Made by a program: the position numbers and the translations under genes. Shown in pieces: positions 1 through 8,437 of a stretch of DNA of 64,000 bases. The notes below the pieces were generated by a model. The model worked only from the letters and a program-made list of their open reading frames with translations. It was not told the DNA's origin and ran no database searches. The first letter of the stretch is position 1. Every line of letters begins with the position of its first letter. The stretch is taken from positions 501,970 to 565,969 of the forward strand of contig RPFO01000774.1 in NCBI GenBank assembly GCA_009746045.1. The letters are read 5' to 3'. The stretch comes from Mesostigma viride (Eukaryota > Streptophyta > Mesostigmatophyceae > Mesostigmatales > Mesostigmataceae).

Positions 1-235
1 GAGCTGTCCTCTACTGTAAGCATGGCAGACGAGGCGGTAGTGCAGCGGCTGTCCTCAGAGGCAATAACCTCCGCCTGCTGACTTCTACCCTGGCTTGCAA
101 TGGGCCGCGGGGGCTGTGAGGAGACAATAGGATCGCGTACCCAGGGAAGGCTTCAGGAAGGTGCTTATTATCGCAAATGGCAGCCCATTTCTCCTTCAAT
201 CTATGCAGGCTCGATGCCACCACAGCTGCATAATA
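1..235 (-). mobile_element. LINE-B 3' fragment (runs off the window edge)
   Basis: On the minus strand this resembles the C-terminal coding end seen again at 28778-29047 and 30476-30752: residues like KEKWAAICDNKHLPE are followed by a Pro/Arg-rich stretch and a Ser/Asp-rich tail. The frame is broken and the 3' hairpin and tail lie outside the window. It is a dead fragment of a non-LTR retrotransposon ORF2 end. The family name LINE-B is mine. Confidence 0.6.
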
Positions 236-559
236 CAGTATATACAGTAGTTTGCTTTTCTTTGGTCCAAGTTATCTAACTAACGGTGTCTTCTTGCATC
301 TAGGAAGTCACTTTGCATTACACATTGCCTCTCTGGATCATGTGTGCATCACATGCATGCCTTGCTCATGCATGCAGGTTGAGATAGAGGCTTTATACAC
401 AAGAGGAGTTGGCTTCCTCGCTGAGAGGATTGCGCAGAAGATAGTTCGACAAGATTTCTTGTGACATTCAGGAATCAGGGCTCCACAGGAACATTAATTA
501 GTTCATCGATAGGCACGTGACTGCGTCACGTGGGTGCGAATTCATATGAATAAGTATTA
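236..559. other. No gene seen; carries a CACGTGAC palindrome
   Basis: No coding signal. At 514-532 it holds the inverted pair CACGTGAC / GTCACGTG around TGC. The same palindrome recurs at about 6303-6321 and 31079-31097, and in degenerate form near 54255, usually next to TTAATTAA-type sequence, so it marks one end of a short dispersed repeat. Confidence 0.5.
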
Positions 560-865
560 AGTACTTGTGTGTCATGCGCATGGGCATGCCACGGAGTTCA
601 ATGCTACATGATCTCATCAGAAGTTAAGAATTTCACGAAAGTTACAAATATATCGTCTGCATCATGCCCCAGCGCCATATAGTCACCATAGGGGGATATC
701 AGATCCCCATCTGAGCTGTCCTCGATACTGTAATGGCAGACGAGGCGGAGTACGTAGCGGCTAGATCGATCCTCAGCTAGCTAGGGGCAATAACCTCACC
801 CTGCGGACTTCTACCGGCTGCATGCTAGCTTTGGGCGCCGGGGGGGCCGTGGGGATAAAACTGGA
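560..865 (-). mobile_element. LINE-B 3' end, degenerate
   Basis: On the minus strand it reads through the LINE-B C-terminal coding remnant into its 3' UTR and terminal hairpin (GTG/CAC and CATGC/GCATG stems) near 572-595. The coding part is broken by substitutions and indels relative to the copy at 28778-29047. The plus-strand LINE-A remnant follows directly at 866. Confidence 0.6.
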
Positions 866-1890
866 GCCCCCCGCATCGGCCTGGCCTGGGCCAGGCTCCG
901 TTCGCTCACCACCTACTGGCGCTCGAAGGGCCTGGGCGAGCACCGCAAGCGCATGCTCTTCAAGGTCCTCGTCCTCACGGTGCTTACATATATGGCGCTG
1001 AGGCGTGGACACTCACGGACACACTGGCAGCTAAGCTCGACGCAGGATGCTCCGACAGGTCCCGAATGTAGGGTTTTCCCAGCGTAGGTCATTAGAGTCT
1101 TTGTATCAGGGTATGCCTCGTATTTCGGATGAGATTAGGCAGCGTAGTATAGCATTTGTAGGACATCTTCACTCGCACCAGCCAGGTCGACACCGCCCTT
1201 GGTCTGGCCGGCCCCCAGCGGCTTGGCCAACCAGCTAGGGCGGCATATTTTGACCTGGCCTGGCCCGGTGGCCCCAAGAAGGGGCATTCCCAGGAAGCTA
1301 GGTAAACCTGCCATGAACTACACCCATGCAGATGTTGCTGGCCGACCTAGTGGTCCCAGCTCAGTTTGAACACCGCATCCTGGCACTCCCTCTCCCTTCT
1401 TTGGACTGCCATGCAGAACACTTGAAGTGGTGGCAGCTAGAAGATTGTCCAGGCTCACACGCCAGCCCCTGTGGGCAAGGGCCACCCCCCCCCCAATTGA
1501 GGAAGGGGCGTTTTGCTGAGTAGCTTGTACAGTGAGGATTTTTATAGACTATATAGCTTAGACATCCAGATGTTGCTGGATGACCTAGTGGTCCCAGCCC
1601 AGTTTGAGCACCGCATCCACTCTCTCTCCCGTCTTTGGACTGCCATGCAGGACAAGACGCGGTGGAAGAAGATTGTCAAGGCGCACACGCCCGACCCTGT
1701 GGGCAAGCCCCCTCCCCCCAAGCGGAGAAGGCGTTTTGATGATCGAGTAGTGTAGTTAGGATTTTCTAGACTAGATAGCTTAGAGTTAGGATAGTTCGAT
1801 CACGCGGCTTCCTCCACCCCATCCATCATGGAATATGTGCTACATGACCTCCCCACGGAGGCATGTTATAATTTAATTTAATTCAATTTA
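866..1890 (+). mobile_element. LINE-A ORF2 C-terminus and 3' UTR, with internal duplication
   Basis: Translated pieces include RSLESLYQGMPRISDEIRQR followed by a GHL-type motif, as at the C-terminal end of other LINE ORF2 remnants here. A last coding block containing LVVPAQFEHRI appears twice (about 1327-1545 and 1561-1755). After it come the conserved 3' UTR, a terminal hairpin (CCTCC / GGAGG, about 1841-1854) and a tail of TTTAA-like repeats (about 1868-1892). The reading frame is broken in several places. The duplication suggests two overlapping 5'-truncated copies. Confidence 0.7.
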
Positions 1891-2010
1891 ATAGCTTAGA
1901 GTTAGGTTAGTTCGATCACGCGGCTTCCTCCACCTCCACCCCCCATCAAGGAATATGTGCTACATGATCTCCCAAGGGAGTCATGTTGTAATGTACCACC
2001 TGTGTACGTC
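1891..2010 (+). mobile_element. LINE-A 3' UTR, second copy
   Basis: This repeats the 3' UTR just upstream (the TAGCTTAGAGTTAGG region through the CTCC / GGAG hairpin) without coding sequence. It is a very short 5'-truncated insertion or a local duplication. Confidence 0.6.
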
Positions 2011-2039
2011 ACCTTAATAAGCGACATCACAGCCCAAGT

Positions 2040-2270
2040 TCGGTCCCTCTAGTAGCTCTCGCCGCAAGAAGCTGGTGGACACCTCCTGGTCGCTTGACGA
2101 CGACCTGACGCCAGCCCAGCAGCAGCAACGCCGCGATCAGTGGCCCGACTACATCCGCCACAAGACCAAAACCGAGAAGCCCCACTAGTGTACTGGCGCG
2201 GGGCGGGGACCTTTATGTCAACAAGAAACTGTGGAAGCCCCCCCGGGCTTCCCCGGGATAGAGCACTCAA
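2040..2270 (+). pseudogene. LINE ORF1 C-terminal fragment
   Basis: The plus-strand translation matches the C-terminal end of the longer ORF1 at 26180-27182 on the minus strand: WSLDDDLTPAQQQQRRDQWP, an in-frame stop, then VYWRGGDL and a WKPP ending. One in-frame stop and a changed tail show it is dead. The matching region in LINE-1-type ORF1 proteins lies after the RRM-like domain and helps bind RNA. Confidence 0.65.
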
Positions 2271-2504
2271 GCTAGTTGTCTAGCTGGGGGCAATCGATTA
2301 TGGGATATAGCTTAGGCATTACAGCACTTGAAACGACATTAGCGCACAGCGTTTTAGTACCTTCAATTAATTAGCTCTGGCACCTTGTGGTCATCACTTG
2401 CGCGCCTTAATTAGCCGACGTCTTGAGCCCACCTCACATTTGTAGCATGCATAATAAGCTATATGCGTTGCAGCCTGGCCTACCTTTATGAATCATTAAT
2501 GAAT

Positions 2505-5500
2505 TAGTTAGACTCGTGCTCCCGTTGCCGGGGAGTCACGGAGCATTAACCCCGATGAATGGATGGATGGATGGATGGATGGATGGATGGGTGCAAACAG
2601 TCCTACCGGTCTAATCTATCTACAACAGCTATCTACAACATCTATCTACAAAATCTATCAATGTTCATCAACTCTACGTACCCTAGGGCCGGATCTGTCG
2701 AGCGTGCCTCCCGCGGGTTTGCACACGCGGGCGCTTCCCCACGGGGGGGGGCTCGTTGTCCTCTATGACCTGGGCCCACTTGGCCTTGTCCATCATCTTC
2801 TTCCAAATCACGGAGAGGCCTAGGCCCCCCATGACAGTCCTCTAATTGCTGTAATGCTGTTCTTTGAAGCCTTCAAATTGAAGGTGCGGGCCTTGCGGCG
2901 TCTAACATCACGGGGCTCGGCCCACCGGTCAGGAGGTCGGTGCCTGCCAGGCTGAGCAGCTAGGCGCAGTCCCTTAATTATTAGGGGGGGCCACGTGATC
3001 TGTCTACCTGGTTGGTGCTCGAGCTAGGTGCCCTACGAGCTGCAGGCGCCGCTAGCTGCTTAACTCGTCGTCTGTCCCTGGTCCTAATTTTAGGACTGAG
3101 TTCAACTCAGTCCTAATTTTAGGACCTAATTTTGAGGTTTTGTAGAAAATTCGCCCCGGTCGGAATATTTGGCAGAAAAATTTTCTCAAAATTTATTCAA
3201 ATACTACTTGAAAAGATCTTTCTTGGACATATTTTTGGGATTTTTTTGGATTTGATTTGGGCGTCTAACCGTACGGTGAAAGTACAGGTGGTAAGGGTAC
3301 ATTTTCACGCGAAACGTGAGTTCCGGAAATGCACGACCTAGCCATGGCGGCTTGCGCCCATGCATGCAGTTTACGTTTTCGGACGATTTTGCGGGCCAAA
3401 CCCAGGAAATAGATTTTTTATGTCCTAAAGATGATACAAGTGAATTTTAACCTCGCGGGGATGCGATTTACTGGGTGTCGGCACTGTTCTTGCTGGAAAA
3501 ATCTGCGATTAGGCAGGTCGACGGAATGGATTACTACAATTGATTCCCGGATCAAATCGAAGGGTTTATAGGTTTCTTTCTACCTTTTATCATGTATTGT
3601 CGTAGGTTAAGTCTAGTGGCAGTAAAGATTTGATGATTTCGACCACTCTGTCACGTCATGGTTTGTGTGCCGCAAAGTGCCACTTTTGCAGGCACCGCCT
3701 GGGCCAAGGTAACGCCAGCCGTGCCAGGTAAAGCTGGAATATCGCTGCTTCATCGTTTCTTGGTATTCTTACATGAGTTTAAGCTTGCGATGCGCTGTCA
3801 GTTTTGAGTCTTGCTGCTCTTTCTTGACCGTTGCCTGCCCCTCTCTAAAACCATCTTTTTAGATGATCTTACCAGGCATTTGCCTTACCGTAGCGTGGCT
3901 GTACAAGGTTTTAGGTGCTGAATGGGTTAAAACACTTTCATAGATGTTAGTTATTCTCTTGCTATGTTCATACTGCATGATTGTGTGGTCATGGGCTGCG
4001 TCAAGGGTACTGTCAAGCTTATACGGGTGAGTGAAAAATCATGGTGATAAACCACTGTCATCATGTGCCAGCAGGTATCCTGGCCATGTCATGGCAAGGT
4101 AATACAGTTTTATCCATGTCCATTCTTGTAAAGAACAATTAAATGTGACTAACCTACCCATTATATCGGTGGTTATTACTTATAATACATCCCTTTGTAG
4201 CTACGTATCCATACGCATTCCCTACATGTATGCATAGGCTTTCACACATAATAAGGTACAATATAACTGCAATATGATGATGCAAGTATGTTTTCCTATT
4301 ATGCCTGAAGGGAAATGGGCTGATTGACATGGTTTGTGGCCACGCTACTATGTAGTATGACCGCACTTACATGCTTGCAAATTGCTAGCATGGCCCAGTC
4401 CTATGTATAGGACTGGCAGTATTTGGCGTGTTTTAGGCAGTGCCAGTGGCCAAATTGAGTCCAGTTTTTTGCCACAGGTCAAGAACTATATTTTTTACAT
4501 GCCTGTATTTTTTTAACATGCATATGGAATTTATTCAATTTTTGCCACTCGTGCTTCCACACAAAAATGCAAATTCGCCGACGGTGCCATACATCCATGT
4601 AATTTTTAGGAGTTTGGGTCAAGTTTTCACTGATGTAGTATTTTTGCCAGCAAGAGGACATCAAATACTCCATAGACCCACATCTAAGCATCTTGGATGG
4701 ACCCCCCACCTAGTCACTACACACGGTTGAAAAAGGTCAACTCAGTCCTATTATTAGGACTGAGTTGGGACAGACGACGAGTTAATGGTGCTGGTGATAT
4801 ATATATGGCATGCCAAGGTACAGCTAGGTCCTCATTGCGGACATGAGCAGCATATCCTCACTATGCATGAAAATGGATCGCATGCATGTTGGTGACCGCG
4901 CCGTCCAGCTTGCGCGGGCCAGGTCGGCGGTGAGGGTCCACGTCTCGGCCCCATACGTAATGAGAGTTCAGTCCTGAAGGACGAGGACCTTAAACAGGTC
5001 CTGTTTCTCGATCTTGCCAAGGGGCTCAAGTGTGCCACACTGGCCCGGGATCAATTGGCGTAAGGCGTGCCAGGCGAGGGAGATCGATGCGGTGGTCCAC
5101 ATCAGCCTCGCAGCTTGGAAGCAGCTGGCTGCCCAGCAGCTTGACATGCACGGTCCCGATACAGGACTCGAGAGCCGTCAAGGAGAAAGAGGGCTGGCAG
5201 TTGGTACGTGGGTGAGCCCTATCGCCAGGGCCTCTTGTCTTCTTGCTGACCTCAAACCCCACTGCACGGGCGCCTCGATAGCCAGGCAGTCAAGCCTGCA
5301 CGTCTGCACGTGCCCAGTGTCCTCGAAGAGGGTGGTGTCGTCTGCATAGATGATGTCCGCCAGCCGAATCTCCGTTTCCGCCCCGCCATGCCAGAAGCGG
5401 TTGGCAACCTGCACCCCCGGTTCCCTACCCAGGATGCGGGCAAATCTCTTGCGCGCCTGAATCATTACGTATTCAACCACAATAATGAACAACAGGTAGT

Positions 5501-5962
5501 AGGGCGACAGCACGCATGCATGCAGCCCTGCCACACACCCTTCTGTAAAGGGCATGGTGGCGTGGTCCCGTAGGAAGTGCGCACCGAAGTGGTGGACCCT
5601 TCATACAGGTTGCGGATGACAGCAATAAGGGGGCGGGGGATCCGGAACAGCTCGAGGATGTCCCATAGCGCAGGCCAGAAAACCGAATCGAAGGCTTTGA
5701 TGAAGTCCACCAGCACACTTGGGTGCAGAGGGGACTCACCAGGCTGAAGGCGTTGCAGTTCCTCCACAAGTCGGCGAGTAGCGAAGAGCGCCTGTACTGT
5801 GCTGCGACCTGAACGGAAGCCGTGCTGAGTCTCGCTGAGGTGACCGTCCAGGGCCGTGCGCAAGCGGTTCAGGATGAGCCGCATATTAAGCTCAGCTTGA
5901 GGGGCCGGGCACTTTGGATGCACACCCCTCTGTAGTTACCGGGGTCGGCTGGCGACCCCTTC
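2505..5962 (-). mobile_element. LINE-C ORF2 remnant (RT domain to 3' end), split by a DNA transposon
   Basis: Minus-strand copy in two parts, 4786-5962 and 2505-3059, separated by the element at 3064-4781. The upstream part holds reverse-transcriptase landmarks: HGFRSGRSTVQALF, then VDFIKAFDSVFWPALW (first catalytic Asp), then IIYADDTTLFED (YADD box). Reading frames change several times (5465-5923, 5178-5555), so it is inactive. The lower part runs to the 3' end with the GTG-A-CTCCC / GGGAG-CAC hairpin at about 2515-2545, beside a GGAT tetranucleotide run at 2554-2592. A longer-preserved relative lies at 31440-32969 and gives the uninterrupted order. Confidence 0.85.
3064..4781. mobile_element. 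TTAA-flanked non-autonomous DNA transposon
   Basis: The element is 1718 bp and begins and ends with perfect 15-bp inverted repeats (CTCGTCGTCTGTCCC at 3064-3078; its complement at 4767-4781). Each side is flanked by TTAA (3060-3063 and 4782-4785). The uninterrupted LINE-C copy has a single TTAA at the same place (31960-31963), so TTAA is the target duplication. Just inside both ends lie palindromes built from AACTCAGTCCTAA and its complement. The interior is AT-richer than its surroundings and has no transposase-like frame. TTAA duplication is the hallmark of piggyBac-type elements, but these termini do not match the classic CCC(T/A) piggyBac ends, so the superfamily is an inference. Confidence 0.88.
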
Positions 5963-6065
5963 TTGTTCTTGTACAGCATCGTGCGAAAACTGTGTTGCCA
6001 TGCAGGCCGCTGGAGGCGGTTGCGACGACAGCAGAAGGCGGCTGCAGATATCCCGGAAGAGCAGC

Positions 6066-6340
6066 ATAACACCAGTGATCTATCCCGGAAGAGCCTGGCC
6101 TACCTATGGTATTGCACTGGTTGTATTGCATCGGCCCACAGTGTTGCGCCGGGCGGCATGATGCACGGCCATGCCGTGGAGAGAGCGCTCTGTGGCCTGC
6201 CCATGCAAGTTTGCGGCAGTGATCGAGAGAAGCTAGGGCGCCCTCCCTCCTTCTCGCTATGTATATATTGTTGAAGGTTCCTTTATACTCTGTCTTGGCA
6301 CCCACGTGACGCAGTCACGTGCTTATTAATTAACTAATGT
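6066..6340 (-). repeat. Short dispersed repeat with CACGTGAC palindrome
   Basis: About 240 bp here are the reverse complement of 31075-31290. Shared landmarks are the CACGTGAC palindrome at one end (about 6303-6321), next to TTAATTAA, and a block containing CCACGGCATGG-like and GGGCGCCCT-like sequence. No coding potential is evident. A SINE or a truncated LINE 3' end is possible. Confidence 0.6.
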
Positions 6341-6559
6341 TATAATGTAAATTAATTTTAATTTAATGCATGCCCCTCAGTCAGGAAGGTGCTTATTGCA
6401 GACGGCAGCTCATTTCTCCTTGTCTAGATATTATATTCGCCCTTTACTGCTCAGTCGGTTCGAAGCTGGCTTGTACATCTTTGACGGTCGCGAAAAGGGC
6501 GGCGCGGTGGCCAGCTGATTACCGCCTGTCCGACCTGATTTTATGCTGATGATCCCCCC
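6341..6559. other. No gene; small LINE-B scrap
   Basis: Positions 6368-6425 match a small piece of LINE-B on the minus strand (the GGAAGGTGCTTATTGCAGAC region). The rest is AT-rich linker without recognisable features. Confidence 0.4.
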
Positions 6560-7109
6560 CACATCAAGCGCCCCGAGCACATTCAGACCTGGCTGGACTG
6601 TCTGGGCTGGAAGGCGCGCGGGCCGCGGTGGGGTTGGAGATTAGGGTCAATAATGAGGCGATGGTGATTGGGGCTACCAGTTGCCCGCCTCAGGCGGGGC
6701 CGCGGCTGCTAGACGGGACCCCGTTTCGTGATCCCTTCAAACTGATGGGCCGGGAGCATGCTCCCCGACGGACACCGCCGACGATGTGGCCGGATCGATC
6801 GACACCCCCCATCGGCCTGGCCTGGGCCAGGCTCCGTTCGCTGAAGTACCTACTGGCCGACACTCGAAGGACCGGCTGCAGGCGAGGATCGAGCGCAAGC
6901 GAGTGCTCTTCAAGGTCCTGGTCCTCACGGTGCTCACCTATGGCGCCGAGGCATGGACGCGCACGGATCGACTTGTAAGCTGGCCACCCGGCTGGACGGC
7001 ACGTTTTACACCTGATGCTCCGACAGGTCCTGAATGTAGGTTTTTCCACACATGCATAGGTCATTGGAGTCTTTGTATAAGGGTATGCCTCGCATTACAG
7101 ACGGGATTG
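6560..7109 (+). mobile_element. LINE-A ORF2 remnant, post-RT region
   Basis: Plus-strand translation gives RPEHIQTWLDCLG, a VGLEIRVNNEAMVIGA block, then VLTVLTYGAEAWTR and RSLESLYKGMPRI in shifting frames. These are the blocks that follow the YADD box in LINE ORF2. Frameshifts make it inactive. A LINE-B copy interrupts it at about 7110, and the LINE-A sequence resumes at 7538. Confidence 0.75.
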
Positions 7110-7537
7110 AGAATGCAGGGCTTAGAACTGGTCCGATTATCTGCGCTCGCATGATAGACAAGGGGAAATGGGCTCCCGTCTGCGATAAGCACCTTCCTGT
7201 GCGTGGGCCCGGGCATGCTCCTGTATTCTCCCTGCATGGGCCCCACGGCCAATTGCATGGTAGAATGCGCACGTAGAATTAAGTCCGCAGGTGGAGGTTA
7301 TTGCGGCCCATGCAGGCTGAGGATAGCCGCTACACTAGCTACCGCCTCGTCAACCATTGCGGTAGAGGACAGCTCAGATGAGGATTATACCGGCCCCCCT
7401 CTAGTGACGATATATGGTTGGGCCGGGCATGATGCAGACCATATTTGTAACTTTGGTGTAATAGTTTTTTCTAATATGAGATTAGCATAGTACTCCGTGG
7501 CATGCCCATGCGCATGACACGCAACTTACTTACTTAC
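7110..7537 (+). mobile_element. LINE-B 3' end nested inside LINE-A
   Basis: The insert starts near GAATGCAGGGCTTAGAAC, encodes a degraded RMIDKGKWAPVCDKHLP block and a SSDEDY-type tail, and ends with the LINE-B hairpin followed by three ACTT units (about 7524-7537). The interrupted LINE-A continues immediately afterwards (GGATGAGATTAGGCAG, compare about 1125-1142). A degenerate ACGGATGAGA-like duplication may flank it. Confidence 0.7.
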
Positions 7538-8056
7538 GGATGAGATTAGGCAGCTAGCGTAGGATTGTCAGCATTCGTAGGACATCTTGCTCGCACGAGT
7601 CAGGTAGACCTACACCGCCATTGGTCTTGCTGGCCCCCAGCGGCTTGGCCAGCCAGGGCGGCATATCCTGACCTGGCCTAGATGGCCCCAAGGACATTCC
7701 CAGGTCCTGCCTTGAGCTATACACAGCATACGTACAAATCAGAATACACAGCAGCTGCTGGCCGACCTATAGTGCCCCCAGCCCAGTTTGAACACCGCAT
7801 TTCCTCCCTCTCTCTTGCTTGGACTGCTGTGCAGAACAAGAAGAGGTGGCAGACCATTGTCTAGGCCCACACGCCAGCCCCTGTGGGCAAGCCCCCCCCC
7901 CTCCCAGGAGGAAGGGTGCTTTGCCGAGTAGGGTAGTTAGGATTTTCTTGATTAGCTTAGAGATAGCTTAGTTAGGTTTCACGGCTTCGCTCGCCTCCAT
8001 CCATCAAGCAAGGGAATACGTGATACATGATCTCCCCACGGAGTCATGTTATAATT
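7538..8056 (+). mobile_element. LINE-A ORF2 C-terminus, 3' UTR and hairpin
   Basis: This continues the LINE-A remnant beyond the nested LINE-B. It holds the last coding block (a PAQFEHRIS-like stretch followed by WTAVQNKKRW), the GTTAGGATTTTC-type 3' UTR and the terminal hairpin CTCC-CCAC-GGAG within an ACATGA / TCATGT outer stem (about 8026-8050). The usual pentanucleotide tail is reduced to TATAATT. Confidence 0.75.
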
Positions 8057-8437
8057 CAGGAAGTCAAGCCCCAGTCCTCTGGCCTGAGTGCCTTCCATGT
8101 GGCGGCGGTGTCATAGCAAATGCCCATCTGTTGCTTAGACTTACTAATGCCTTCCATGTTGCCACAAGCTCCATTGACCGAAGGCATGCACGCTGCGCGG
8201 CTTATTGATGTGTTGCTGCCTGACTTCTGGACCGTCGGGCAGCCACACGAAGCAGGAGTCAGAGCATCCGGTAGCCAGAACATAGCCCCCAGAGCCAGAC
8301 AATCCGTGGGCATGCCCACAGGAAGGCACGCAGCGATTTTCCTCGATGGACATCTGCAAAGACGTGAGCGAGTCTCTGGTGCCCCACGGCTCACCGACCA
8401 TGCAAGGTGCCAGCCGGCGCCAGCATGATGCCATGTC
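8057..8437. other. 3' flank of the oxygenase gene; no gene seen
   Basis: No protein similarity was recognised on either strand. It probably contains the oxygenase 3' UTR on the minus strand and marks the edge of the LINE cluster. Confidence 0.4.
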
